Source of the DNA: UBA6224 sp963730375
GTDB lineage: Bacteria; Patescibacteriota; Saccharimonadia; Saccharimonadales; UBA4665
Reading direction: 5' to 3'
Assembly (NCBI GenBank): GCA_963730375.1
Contig: CAVSRJ010000001.1
Coordinates: 372,001 to 436,000, forward strand
Length of the DNA stretch: 64,000 nucleotides
Below, piece after piece: positions 1 to 7,714 of the stretch. Position numbers and translations under genes: made by a program. The notes beneath the pieces were generated by a model. The model saw only the letters and a program-made list of their open reading frames with translations. It ran no database searches and was not told the origin of the DNA. The first letter of the stretch is position 1, and each line of letters starts with the position of its first letter.

Positions 1-2
1 GA

Positions 3-74
3 ATAGATCTTGTTGCGACCAATGTAAAAACTCGCAAACTTGAAGATGACTTCCTAAAAAGGAAAAATGTCTAA
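3..74 (+). CDS. C-terminal end of a truncated ORF, possibly an ABC transporter ATPase
   Basis: An open frame enters from the left edge and stops at TAA 72-74, giving 23 residues that include TRKLEDDFLKRKN. The T-x-x-LEDxFL pattern resembles the C-terminal tail of drug-export ABC ATPases (TLEDVFL). A strong bidirectional hairpin follows at 141-181, as expected after a real gene end. The fragment is too short for certainty; it could be a chance open frame. Confidence 0.4.
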   Translation: MDLVATNVKTRKLEDDFLKRKNV

Positions 75-140
75 AACTCTGCGATTATAATTTCAGGCGT
101 AAGGCTTAATTTAGTTGCAATAGTTTGCACCTTGCTCCTC

Positions 141-181
141 CAAATAAAATGACTCACCGTCAGGTGGGTCTTTTTATTTGG
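141..181. terminator. Bidirectional intrinsic terminator
   Basis: The arms CAAATAAAA-TGACTCACC and GGTGGGTC-TTTTTATTTG flank a GTCA loop. The GC-rich stem is bordered by A and T runs, so it can stop transcription in both directions. Confidence 0.75.
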
Positions 182-397
182 TTGACTCGGAGAGTCGAGC
201 CCACGACGCAGATTTTGGGAGAAAATATGCAGTGTCGTGGGTTCGGTGGAGCGAGGACGTGCACAGGAATTTATTCCGAGCACGCCGCAGTGGAGAAGGA
301 CGAAGTCCGCCATCCCACCCGGCTCAACTCGTCGCAATAGCAGCGCATTTTGCGCTCGCTTGCGAGGCGAATCCCACCGTCCCACCGCCTCCACAAA
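182..397. repeat. Palindrome-rich element ending in a tRNA-Ser-like 3' end
   Basis: There is no credible gene here. The stretch is a chain of hairpins (GACTCGG/GAGAGTC, CCCACGAC/GTCGTGGG, GGACGTGC/GCACG, AAGGACG/AGTCC). Its right end, 340-375, reads CAGCGCATTTTGCGCTCGC and then GAGGCGAATCCC, followed by a sequence resembling the acceptor arm of a tRNA-Ser (CCGCCTCCA, about 386-394). The same hairpin and GGCGARTCC junction recur on the minus strand at 39143-39179 and 62052-62088 beside copies of tRNA-His and tRNA-Lys 3' ends. ORFs in this stretch are read through hairpins and are not supported. Confidence 0.55.
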
Positions 398-441
398 CGA
401 CCAATGTTTTTGTGTTTGACCACACTTGCTAGACTATACAC

Positions 442-798
442 ATGGAAGAACTGCTAACTGACTTACTTACACTCGAAAAGGGCTTCTGGGGCGCGGCTGG
501 CGGAGACGGCAGCTACTATGATGAATACTTTGCCGACAACGGTCGTCTGATTCTTCCGTTTGAGGGAGGTATACTCAACAAGTCTTCGGTGATAGATTCG
601 GTGAAAAATTCGCCGGCATGGGATGATTTTACGCTACAGAATCCCGAGCTCCTGCCTATTTCTGATGACGAAACCGTCTTGATATACGAAGCATTTGCCC
701 GACGGAACGGTCAATCTGACTACCATGCGTTGATTTCGAGCCTGTATGTGAAAAGCGACAGCTGGCGGTTATGGTTGCATCAACAGACTGCAATATAG
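442..798 (+). CDS. SnoaL/NTF2-like (DUF4440-type) protein
   Basis: A 118-aa protein. The layout (N-terminal helix LTDLLTLEKGFW, then a YYDEYFADNGRLILPF strand with a small-domain motif, and a C-terminal beta section ending SDSWRLWLHQQT) matches the cone-shaped NTF2/SnoaL fold seen in DUF4440 proteins. These serve as small-molecule enzymes or ligand-binding domains, so no substrate can be named. It appears monocistronic. A TAGACT box at 430-435 lies only 6 nt before the ATG, which suggests a leaderless transcript. The next gene is about 110 nt downstream with its own promoter-like box. Confidence 0.65.
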   Translation: MEELLTDLLTLEKGFWGAAGGDGSYYDEYFADNGRLILPFEGGILNKSSVIDSVKNSPAWDDFTLQNPELLPISDDETVLIYEAFARRNGQSDYHALISSLYVKSDSWRLWLHQQTAI

Positions 799-907
799 GG
801 CTTCGTGTAACGGTTTAGGCTGCGTTACAGATTCTCAAATTACTGACAACCCAGCAAAATTCATCCCGGGGTAGTATTTAGACAATCAGAGGTACATAAT
901 TGTCAAC

Positions 908-1180
908 ATGACGGAGCGATTTTACCCTGCAACGGAAAACCTCGGCAAAAACTGTACCTATTGGCAGCTAGGCGGATTGAGTACGGGCTGTTGCTATCCA
1001 AAAGCCGAAATAGAGGGTCGCAGAAGTTGCGAAGGGCTTGTTGATGATGTGTGCTTGTTCATTACTCGTGGTATCGACGCCCCGAGCCTAACTGAGGAGC
1101 AAAAAACCCAGATACTGACTCGGATACCAAGTCGCTTGGCAAACGAGCAATTACCGCCCGGCGATACGTCAACACGATAG
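908..1180 (+). CDS. Small cysteine-containing protein of unknown function
   Basis: A 90-aa protein I do not recognise. It carries five cysteines, including an adjacent pair (NLGKNCTYW, STGCCYPKAE, RRSCEGLVDDVC), which could form a metal site or disulfides. There is no signal peptide or membrane segment. A CATAAT box at 895-900 ends 7 nt before the ATG, consistent with a leaderless start. The opposite-strand reading over the same region looks like a shadow. The composition matches the neighbouring genes. Confidence 0.55.
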   Translation: MTERFYPATENLGKNCTYWQLGGLSTGCCYPKAEIEGRRSCEGLVDDVCLFITRGIDAPSLTEEQKTQILTRIPSRLANEQLPPGDTSTR

Positions 1181-1223
1181 CGATACTGTATCCACAACGC
1201 TTATGTTTGTTGTCTTACTGGGG

Positions 1224-1229
1224 TATAAT
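1224..1229 (+). promoter_or_regulatory. -10 box for the oxidoreductase gene
   Basis: TATAAT ends 10 nt before the ATG at 1240. No Shine-Dalgarno sequence fits in the gap. This box argues for the 1240 start over the longer in-frame start at 1207, which lies upstream of the promoter. Confidence 0.65.
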
Positions 1230-1239
1230 TCGTGATAAC

Positions 1240-2274
1240 ATGGCCCAGCGCGTCAGATTACATAAAACCAGCGGGTGGAACCGCGTCGAAATCGAGGATT
1301 TTGACTGTCCCCGGCCCGGTGCTAACCAAGTGAAAGTAGATGTGCGGGCAGCGGGTGTAAATATGGTAGATTCGCGTCTGAACAAAGGGTTTTATGCCCT
1401 GGGTGAGCAGCGTGTTGGCTGGCCAATTACCCCAGGGTTCGAAGTGTCGGGATTTGTCATGGAAGTCGGTGAAAATGTTGTCGATTTCCAGGTAGGTGAT
1501 AGGGTATTTGGCTTTACCTTTTTTGAAGGCTACGGCACGCAGGTTCTGCTCGACACGACGTTTGTTCGACATATCCCAGAGGGCATGAGCTTTGGCGAAG
1601 CCGCCAGTGCAACTGTTGCATTTGGGCTGGCATTCCACATCGTCCATAACCTAATCACACCTAAAAAGAAAACAGCCGTGGTCTATTCTGCGGTTGATGA
1701 TGTTGGGCTGGCGACACTGCAATTACTCAAAGACGCTGGTTATGCGGTACTCGCCGTGGTGTATGACCCGGAGCAAATGGAGTTGGCACAACGCTACGGA
1801 GCCGATGTAGTTACGCACCGCGGCAGTGCGGATATCGAAACGCACCGCAAGCAGATAGCACCAAAGGGGTTTGACCTCATATGTGATCCGCGCGGCATGT
1901 TCCCGCTCGATCAACACTACAAACACCTAGCTCGCAAAGGCCAGGTCATCTCATTTGCACAGCAGCAGCCTATCATAGACCCATTGACCGGTCAGCGACA
2001 TGATTTTGCAACGCTAGCGGTGCGCTACAACAAACCGCCAAAGTGGTTTAGTTGGTTTCGTAAACAAAAACCACCACTGTTCATCGACGCGTCAGGACTT
2101 TTCGAGCAGCGTAACGTCATTACGACATACCTTGAATATGTCGTGCCGAAATTTGAATCCCGAACGCTGTACGTTTCCCCTATGACCAAACTCGATTTTC
2201 ATCAAGTTGCTAGGGCATTCGCACTAGTGCAGGCGCCAAATGCTACGGGCAAACTCATACTGATCTTTGAATAA
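1240..2274 (+). CDS. Zinc-independent medium-chain dehydrogenase/quinone oxidoreductase family
   Basis: 344 aa. It has the medium-chain dehydrogenase order: an N-terminal GroES-like domain (ANQVKVDVRAAGVNMVDSRL, then PGFEVSGFVMEVGENV and FQVGDRVFGF), then a nucleotide-binding domain starting near residue 130 with TAVVYSAVDDVGLATLQLL. The usual glycine-rich AGAGGVG is degenerate (SAVDDVG). The structural-zinc cysteines are absent, as in quinone oxidoreductases and synaptic VAT-1-like proteins. It would be cytosolic and NAD(P)H-linked; the substrate is unknown. It stands alone between a small gene and a convergent membrane-protein gene. Confidence 0.8.
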   Translation: MAQRVRLHKTSGWNRVEIEDFDCPRPGANQVKVDVRAAGVNMVDSRLNKGFYALGEQRVGWPITPGFEVSGFVMEVGENVVDFQVGDRVFGFTFFEGYGTQVLLDTTFVRHIPEGMSFGEAASATVAFGLAFHIVHNLITPKKKTAVVYSAVDDVGLATLQLLKDAGYAVLAVVYDPEQMELAQRYGADVVTHRGSADIETHRKQIAPKGFDLICDPRGMFPLDQHYKHLARKGQVISFAQQQPIIDPLTGQRHDFATLAVRYNKPPKWFSWFRKQKPPLFIDASGLFEQRNVITTYLEYVVPKFESRTLYVSPMTKLDFHQVARAFALVQAPNATGKLILIFE

Positions 2275-2457
2275 TCACGTCACAAATTTCAGTACATCGT
2301 AGACCAGAAATGCCGGCCACACCAAGGCCTTGAGCAAAGCCACTACGACTTGGGCGAATGTCTCGGATTGCTGAATATAGAACACCGCCGCGCCAATCAT
2401 CGCCACGATGTATGCAGCACTACTGCTGCCGTTTGAATAATTCTTTGCGTCACTCAT
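2275..2457 (-). CDS. Small single-pass membrane protein
   Basis: 60 aa. A short polar N-terminus (MSDAKNYSNGSSS) is followed by one or two hydrophobic stretches, AAYIVAMIGAAVFYI and VALLKALVWPAFLVYDVL. I chose the ATG at 2457 because GGAGG lies 7 nt upstream. An ATG two codons earlier directly abuts the ribosome site, and the much longer reading to 2736 would run into comEC and its promoter. Function is unknown; similar tiny W-P-A-F-L-V-Y proteins are common in Patescibacteria, from memory. It converges with the oxidoreductase gene with no gap. Confidence 0.65.
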   Translation of the reverse strand: MSDAKNYSNGSSSAAYIVAMIGAAVFYIQQSETFAQVVVALLKALVWPAFLVYDVLKFVT

Positions 2458-2575
2458 CGTCATCCCTCCAATTATCCTGTGTGCAGTATGCGACGAACTG
2501 CAGCGCCTGTCTATGACGCCGCTCACTATGCTGCTCATGGCTGTCGAGTAGGTCGATGGTAAAATTTTTGCCAAT

Positions 2576-4039
2576 ATGGCATGGCGTGATCGACACATAC
2601 CACAGACGATGTTGGTGCTGGCTCTCAGCACGGCCTTTTTACTGGGGGTCGCTGTAGCGCATGCGGGACAGCTAATAGATTGGGTATGGCCATTGCTGGT
2701 GGGAGGGTTTGCGGTGTTCGCTTGGCGGAAGCACACTGTCTGGAGCTTGCTGTGGGTGATTCTGTTCGGGCTGAGTCTAGGCTGGTGGCGCGGCTCGGTC
2801 TACATGGAACATTTCGCCCGCTATCAATCGTATTTTGGCCAGAAGATAACCATTGTAGCGACTGCTAGCGAGGATGCTGCCTATAATAAATACAAACAGC
2901 TGACGTTTGATGCGCATAATGTTGTCGTGGCAAGCACCGGCGAGCAGTTAATAGGTAAAGTCAGCCTCAGTGGTTTTGGCGAGCCCGCCATCTTTGCTGG
3001 TGATGTGGTGCAGGTCAGCGGAAAATTGAAGCCAAGCCTGGGTTCGTACCAGGCACGCATGACCTATGGTCAGGTGCAGGTTGTGCAGCGCAGCACTGCC
3101 GTGATACCGCAGATCCGGCGAGAGTTTGTAGCCGGTATGCAGTCGGCGTTGCCGGAGCCGCTAGCATCATTTGGTATGGGGCTGCTGATTGGCCAGCGGG
3201 CAAACTTGCCCGACCAAGTCTACGAGGCGCTGTTGATGGTTGGTCTGGTGCATATCATCGCCGTGTCGGGTTATAACCTCACCATTATTCTGAAGGCGAC
3301 CGATGGCATGTTGAAGAAACATTCCAAGCGCTTGTCGGTGCTATTGTCGTTTGGCCTGATTGGCCTGTTCCTGCTATTTGCTGGTGCCAGTGCTAGCATT
3401 GTCCGTGCTGCCATCATCGCGGTGTTGGGCATCATGGCGGCGTACTACGGGCGGCCAGTGAAGCCATTAGTCTTGCTGATGTTCGCAGCTGCAATTAGTG
3501 GCTGGCTCAATCCGTATTACCTGTGGGGTGATGCCAGTTGGTATTTATCGTTCCTGGCCTTCTTTGGTGTACTAGTCATTGCGCCCATGGTGCTTGTGCG
3601 CATGCCGAAACGTATAGGCACTTCACTAGTCGCAGCTGTTGCGATAGAGACCTTGTGCGCAGAAGTTATGACGATACCGTACGTGTTGTACGTGTTTGGC
3701 CAAATGTCGTTCGCTGGGCTGCTGGCCAATATGTTGGTCGCGGTCTTTGTACCACTGGCGATGCTACTGTGCATGATAGCTGGCCTGGCTGGTATGCTCG
3801 TGCCAGCGATTGCCGGCTGGCTGGCCTGGCCTGCGCGGTATGTGCTGACATACATGCTAGACGTGGCGCAACTACTTAGTTCGATACCACATGTGTTTGC
3901 CGATGGCTTGTCATTGCCACTCGTGCAGCTGGGAGTACTGTACGCTGTGTTGGTGACAGTTACTATCGTGCTGTGGCGCAAGACAAAAATCCTCAAATCT
4001 GCTACAATAACAGATGAAGACACGGCCATCGAGTCGTAA
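2576..4039 (+). CDS. comEC: ComEC/Rec2-type DNA-uptake channel without a nuclease domain
   Basis: 487 aa. About three membrane segments are followed by an OB-like soluble section (residues 85-180), then the Competence domain with the hallmark LPDQVYEALLMVGLVHIIAVSGYNLT near residues 215-240 (key residues H-I-I-A-V-S-G) and about seven more membrane helices. The family forms the inner-membrane channel that takes in single-stranded DNA. The C-terminal beta-lactamase-like domain of longer ComEC proteins is missing; the frame ends just after the last helix. A TAAAAT box at 2560-2565 ends 10 nt before the ATG. It precedes yebC by 18 nt. Confidence 0.85.
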   Translation: MAWRDRHIPQTMLVLALSTAFLLGVAVAHAGQLIDWVWPLLVGGFAVFAWRKHTVWSLLWVILFGLSLGWWRGSVYMEHFARYQSYFGQKITIVATASEDAAYNKYKQLTFDAHNVVVASTGEQLIGKVSLSGFGEPAIFAGDVVQVSGKLKPSLGSYQARMTYGQVQVVQRSTAVIPQIRREFVAGMQSALPEPLASFGMGLLIGQRANLPDQVYEALLMVGLVHIIAVSGYNLTIILKATDGMLKKHSKRLSVLLSFGLIGLFLLFAGASASIVRAAIIAVLGIMAAYYGRPVKPLVLLMFAAAISGWLNPYYLWGDASWYLSFLAFFGVLVIAPMVLVRMPKRIGTSLVAAVAIETLCAEVMTIPYVLYVFGQMSFAGLLANMLVAVFVPLAMLLCMIAGLAGMLVPAIAGWLAWPARYVLTYMLDVAQLLSSIPHVFADGLSLPLVQLGVLYAVLVTVTIVLWRKTKILKSATITDEDTAIES

Positions 4040-4057
4040 TACGGAAAGGATAGCAGC

Positions 4058-4783
4058 ATGTCAGGTCACTCAAAATGGAGCACCATTAAGCGCGAAAAAG
4101 GCGCCAAAGACGCCGCCCGTGGAGCGTTATTTACGAAGCTTGGTAACGCCATTGCTATTGCAGCGCGCAGCGGCACTGACCCAGAGACGAACTTTGCGTT
4201 GCGACTTGCGATCGACAAAGCCAAGGGGGCTAACATGCCGATGGCCAACATCCAGCGCAGCATTGACCGCGTCAAGGACAAGGATGCTGCACAACTGCAA
4301 GAAGTCGTCTATGAGGGCTATGGCCCGGGCGGCGTCGCCGTCATTGTCGAAGCGGCCACCGACAACATTAACCGCACCTATCCAGAAGTCCGCCTGGCGT
4401 TTTCGAAGCATGGCGGCAACATCGCCGAGAAGGGTGCCGTTGCATTTCAGTTTGATCACAAGGGTATGATTCGCGCGAAGGCGACGGGCGATGACTTTAT
4501 GCTGCAGGCTATTGATGCTGGTGCCGAGGATGTCCAGGAGGAAGACGACGAGTCTGTCGTCTACACGGCAGCAACCGACCTTGCCAAGGTCCGTGATGCA
4601 CTCAAGGAGCAGGGTGTTGATATTACTGAAGCCCAACTAACCTTCGTGCCCAATAATACCGTCGAGATTACCGATGCCAACACAGCAGGCAAAATCATGC
4701 GCATGATGGATGCGCTCGAGGACATCGATGACGTCCAGAATACGCACGTAAACTTCGACATCGACGAAAGCCTACTTGGGTAA
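4058..4783 (+). CDS. yebC: YebC/PmpR family protein (TACO1-like)
   Basis: 241 aa, the usual family length. The N-terminus MSGHSKWSTIKREKGAKDAARG is diagnostic in its first residues, and the ANMPMANIQRSIDRV, YEGYGPGGVAVIVEA and NRTYPEVRLAFSKHGGN motifs follow in order. The family was annotated as transcription regulators and has also been linked to translation of proline stretches. That may be relevant here because several genes nearby encode proline-rich tails. GGAAAGGA precedes the ATG, so it is probably translated from the comEC message; the next gene starts 4 nt after its stop. Confidence 0.95.
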   Translation: MSGHSKWSTIKREKGAKDAARGALFTKLGNAIAIAARSGTDPETNFALRLAIDKAKGANMPMANIQRSIDRVKDKDAAQLQEVVYEGYGPGGVAVIVEAATDNINRTYPEVRLAFSKHGGNIAEKGAVAFQFDHKGMIRAKATGDDFMLQAIDAGAEDVQEEDDESVVYTAATDLAKVRDALKEQGVDITEAQLTFVPNNTVEITDANTAGKIMRMMDALEDIDDVQNTHVNFDIDESLLG

Positions 4784-4787
4784 GTAG

Positions 4788-5564
4788 ATGGCATATGAAC
4801 AAGAGCTAGCGTTTGCTGTTGCCTTGGCAAAAGAGGCTGGGGAAATCGCACGCAAACATTTCTCGGCAGGCATAGCCTATGAGAATAAATCGGACAATTC
4901 GCCGGTTACCGTGGCCGATAATGACATCAACGCGCTCGTCATTGAGCGCTGTGCAGAAGCGTATCCGGGGGTGGGTGTCCTGGGCGAGGAGCAGAGCAGC
5001 AAGGATGTTGGCACTAAATCGTTGTGGGTGTGCGATCCAATAGACGGCACGATACCTTACACACTGGGCATTCCTGCCAGCACCTTTTGTTTGGCCTACG
5101 TCGTCGAGGGTGTGCCGCAGGTTGGCGTGGTCTACGACTTTAACTCAGATAATTTGTTCGCGGCGGTTCGCGGTGGGGCGGCGACGCTCAATGGTGAGCA
5201 ACTGACGTCTATTGCGGGAGCGCAACCAATGAAACTGGTTAATTTAGAGTGGTACCATGCGGCCAAATACAACCTCCAGGGTGTGCGCGAAAAGTTATTC
5301 GCCGAACAATATCAGGTTCCAAACTATGCAACCGGTGCATTTATTGCTATGCGAGTGGCACAAGGCAGAGTAGCGGCCGGAATATATTCAGGTGATAAGT
5401 CATGGGATATAGCTGCACTGAAAGTCATTGTTGAGGCATGTGGCGGCGTTGTAACCGATTTGGGGGGTGAAGAGCAACGTTATGACGGGTCTATCAAAGG
5501 TGCGATTATTGCTCACCCGACATACCACGAACATTTGGTCCAACTAGTGGATTATAAGAGCTAA
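4788..5564 (+). CDS. Inositol monophosphatase/CysQ-family phosphatase
   Basis: 258 aa. The metal-binding signatures are present: GEEQSS (residues 65-70), WVCDPIDGTIPYT near residue 83 (D-P-I-D-G-T) and KSWDIAALKVIVEACGG near residue 205. The Mg-dependent, Li-sensitive family hydrolyses inositol phosphates, 3'-phosphoadenosine phosphates, histidinol phosphate or similar substrates; the sequence does not show which. IPY replaces the common xNF after DGT. It is coupled to yebC by a 4-nt gap and converges with the surface-protein gene on the other strand. Confidence 0.85.
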   Translation: MAYEQELAFAVALAKEAGEIARKHFSAGIAYENKSDNSPVTVADNDINALVIERCAEAYPGVGVLGEEQSSKDVGTKSLWVCDPIDGTIPYTLGIPASTFCLAYVVEGVPQVGVVYDFNSDNLFAAVRGGAATLNGEQLTSIAGAQPMKLVNLEWYHAAKYNLQGVREKLFAEQYQVPNYATGAFIAMRVAQGRVAAGIYSGDKSWDIAALKVIVEACGGVVTDLGGEEQRYDGSIKGAIIAHPTYHEHLVQLVDYKS

Positions 5565-5567
5565 GAT

Positions 5568-6182
5568 CTAGCGGCCGCGGTAGCGGATATGGTGCGGCTG
5601 GCGGTAGAGTATCAAGCTGACCAGGATGAGACCGATGGCAGCAATAGTGGGCAGCTGGCTGGACGTACCGGTATCTGCCAAGGTGGTGGCAGCGCCCAGC
5701 ACCTCCCCGTCGTCAGTGATGGTATGAGCACCCTTTACCTGAGGGCAGCTAGGTGATGGAAATGTATGAGTCCAAACATTGTCGGTGGCTGGACGAGATT
5801 CGTCATTCGCATCAGCATTTCCTGTCAGATATGCACTGATGACAACAAGCTCGCCCTGAGTTACCAGGTACGTACCGGCAGCGACAGGAGTGCTATTTTT
5901 GCCGACTACATACTGTATGCCCTCGGTCTCAGGTAGCGTGTAGTAGCCTGATTTATCACACGTCGCATTCACGAATGTCGGCTCTGGTGTGGCCGCCACT
6001 TCCTGGGAGTTGTCGGTCGGGCACGTTTCGATAACGGCCTCACTTGATACATCACATGTCTGGGTGGGCGTCTCGCTCAATGCCTGCGCGTTCGCGCAAA
6101 ACCCCACGCTCACGAGCATCACCAATAACGCTACAAACATTGTGCGTGATACCTGCCGGCGCTGAATAGTTCGCAAACCCAT
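5568..6182 (-). CDS. Secreted protein with LADTG-type C-terminal sorting signal
   Basis: About 204 aa from the ATG at 6182 (MGLRTIQRRQVSRT); a longer frame begins at 6239. An N-terminal signal peptide (TMFVALLVMLVSVGFCANAQA) is followed by a Cys/Pro/Thr-rich external region. The C-terminus reads VLGAATTLADTGTSSQLP, then a hydrophobic helix (TIAAIGLILVSLILY) and a basic tail (RQPHHIRYRGR). That is the layout of a sortase substrate with LADTG in place of LPxTG. The same VLGA prefix occurs in two other surface proteins here (36001-39075 and 44623-44799). It would be covalently or membrane anchored; its role is unknown. Confidence 0.65.
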   Translation of the reverse strand: MGLRTIQRRQVSRTMFVALLVMLVSVGFCANAQALSETPTQTCDVSSEAVIETCPTDNSQEVAATPEPTFVNATCDKSGYYTLPETEGIQYVVGKNSTPVAAGTYLVTQGELVVISAYLTGNADANDESRPATDNVWTHTFPSPSCPQVKGAHTITDDGEVLGAATTLADTGTSSQLPTIAAIGLILVSLILYRQPHHIRYRGR

Positions 6183-6268
6183 GATTCTACCGAAGTCTTT
6201 CCTCACTACCATACTAAGATGGTTGAGCTTAATTTGCAAAGGATACGGGGTCTGTGCGGGGGATGACT

Positions 6269-6274
6269 TATACT
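6269..6274 (+). promoter_or_regulatory. -10 box for ruvC
   Basis: TATACT ends 6 nt before the ATG at 6281, which fits a leaderless start at RuvC residue M-R-I-L-G. The in-frame start at 6254 would lie upstream of the box. Confidence 0.6.
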
Positions 6275-6280
6275 AGTGCT

Positions 6281-6757
6281 ATGAGAATACTCGGCATTGA
6301 TCCTGGCACCGGCATTCTAGGATTTGGTGTTATCGAGGCTGGCGGCGGAAAACTACAACTCGTCGATGCTGGTGTTATTCGGACGCCGGTCAAAGAGGAC
6401 GACGCGGTCAGGCTGCAGACTATTTACGAAGAACTGACCGATATTATTGCTGACACAAAACCTGTAGCCATGTCCGTGGAAAAATTATTCTTTGCTCGCA
6501 ATGTCACGACAGCGATGACAGTCGCGCAGGCCAGGGGCGTCGTGTTGCTGTGCGGCCGGCAAGCGGGGCTGGAAATATTTGAATACACCCCGCTGCAGAT
6601 AAAGATGGCAATCACCAGCTACGGCAAAGCTGACAAGAAACAGATTCAGGAAATGGTTCGCGTAATGCTGGGGCTAAAGGAAGTACCAAAACCTGATGAT
6701 TGCGCCGATGCGCTTGCTGCAGCAATCACCCACAGTAACGTAGCGAATCTTGGCTGA
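6281..6757 (+). CDS. ruvC: Holliday junction resolvase RuvC
   Basis: 158 aa, the usual length. The first catalytic Asp lies in MRILGIDPGTGILGFGV, Glu in SVEKLFFARNVTTAM near residue 65, and the C-terminal acidic pair in PKPDDCADALAAAITH near residue 140. RuvC cuts Holliday junctions symmetrically after RuvAB branch migration. ruvA and ruvB follow within 2.8 kb, each separated by one unrelated small gene, so the set is clustered but not one simple operon. Confidence 0.95.
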   Translation: MRILGIDPGTGILGFGVIEAGGGKLQLVDAGVIRTPVKEDDAVRLQTIYEELTDIIADTKPVAMSVEKLFFARNVTTAMTVAQARGVVLLCGRQAGLEIFEYTPLQIKMAITSYGKADKKQIQEMVRVMLGLKEVPKPDDCADALAAAITHSNVANLG

Positions 6758-6837
6758 CCCCCGTGAGATTTTGCGCACACCGTTGGTATGTGGTACCGTT
6801 GTACCATTAGCACTAAGACACAAAAGGAGAGACATTC

Positions 6838-7323
6838 ATGCCTCCACAAACACCAGATGATGCGCAAGCTCCCATAGACCCATCAGCAACACCCCAGGAC
6901 CAGCCGGCAGTTGATCCGTCTGCCGTACCCGCACCAGATGCTCAAGCCGCTCCTGAGGCACAGGATGCGCCCGCTGAAGATGTAGTCATGCCAGATGTCG
7001 CACCAGAAGCTCCACAGGAATCTGCAGAAGTTCCTGTTAACGACCCCGTAGCACCAGGTGAAGCTGCGACACCTCCGGCCGACTTTAGTGCGCCATCACC
7101 AGAGCCTTCGTCAGATGCAGAGTCTGACGTTACTCCCGAAGCACCAGCTGCAACGGATGATGTATCGGCTGTTCCGGGCGCAGAAACTCCAACTGCCGAT
7201 GGTGCACCAGCAGAACCAGCGGCCGCGCCAGATCAGGCCGATCCAGCTGCCGAGGCGAAGCCAGAAGGTGGAGATGACCAGCAACCGCCGTTGCCGCCTA
7301 ACCCAAATATCGTCGTTGGCTAA
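6838..7323 (+). CDS. Acidic Pro/Ala-rich disordered protein
   Basis: 161 aa made almost only of A, P, D, E, Q, S, T and V, for example APDAQAAPEAQDAPAED and PAEPAAAPDQADPAAEAKP. It has no Cys, no hydrophobic core, no signal peptide and no membrane segment, so it should be an intrinsically disordered, strongly acidic soluble protein. AAAGGAGAG sits just before the ATG. It lies between ruvC and ruvA. A reading in another frame over 7058-7525 is a shadow. No function can be assigned; a link to DNA or nucleoid proteins would be guesswork. Confidence 0.7.
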   Translation: MPPQTPDDAQAPIDPSATPQDQPAVDPSAVPAPDAQAAPEAQDAPAEDVVMPDVAPEAPQESAEVPVNDPVAPGEAATPPADFSAPSPEPSSDAESDVTPEAPAATDDVSAVPGAETPTADGAPAEPAAAPDQADPAAEAKPEGGDDQQPPLPPNPNIVVG

Positions 7324-7361
7324 CCAGCGCACTCGTAACTGGGGTTGCCCCATAATAGTCA

Positions 7362-7388
7362 CATACTTTTCTCTAGTTAGAAAAGTAT
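7362..7388. terminator. Hairpin downstream of the acidic-protein gene
   Basis: CATACTTTTCT and AGAAAAGTATG pair around CTAGTT. It sits 40 nt after the stop codon, so it may end the ruvC transcript, but it lacks a GC-rich stem. Confidence 0.35.
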
Positions 7389-7429
7389 GCAAAAGAACAG
7401 CCCTATGTTCGTTTTCGCCGGGTCGTTCC

Positions 7430-7545
7430 ATGGCCACCTATGCTTGGCAAAAGATCGCCTCACAGGACTTGCTACTAGCAAGTCCTGCTTCGTTGAACGT
7501 ACTTTTGCCAGCCAAGCACACATAGTTGGCCACTCCACTCCTCGG
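7430..7545. repeat. Nested palindromic element
   Basis: Long outer arms TGGCCACCTATGCTTGGCAA and its imperfect complement (7504-7540) enclose the inner hairpin AGGACTTGCTACTAGCAAGTCCT (7464-7487 region). The motif GGCAAAA...ACTTTTGCC is also found beside tRNA-Arg at 60302-60330. This suggests a small structured mobile repeat or a noncoding RNA. Confidence 0.45.
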
Positions 7546-7605
7546 GCAAGCCGGAGGGCAACATCCAAGGTTCAGAGAACAATTACATGGCGATTTAACA
7601 GATAC

Positions 7606-7660
7606 GACGTATATACGTGCGTATATACGTCACCTCTGTAAAAACACGATATGAATTTAT
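7606..7660. repeat. CGTATATACG double-palindrome repeat, copy 1
   Basis: Two copies of the perfect palindrome CGTATATACG are separated by TG, then CACCTCTGTAAAAAC follows. A second copy with matching flanks lies at 23505-23555. It sits 55-110 nt upstream of ruvA. Confidence 0.6.
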
Positions 7661-7714
7661 TATGAAATTAGCGCGATGGCACCACGTGGTTATTCTGTGC
7701 GATAATAGTACCTA

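Noticed and set aside
178..432. ORFs through the palindromic region at the left end
   Set aside because: They run through hairpins and tRNA-like sequence, have biased composition and overlap in three frames.
1207..1239. Longer start for the oxidoreductase
   Set aside because: The extra codons cover the TATAAT box and are not part of the family's N-terminus.
2464..2736. N-terminal extension of the small membrane protein
   Set aside because: It crosses the comEC start and promoter, and a ribosome site favours the ATG at 2457.
7058..7525. Plus-strand ORF overlapping the acidic protein
   Set aside because: Another-frame shadow of the repetitive Pro/Ala codons; it then runs into a hairpin.
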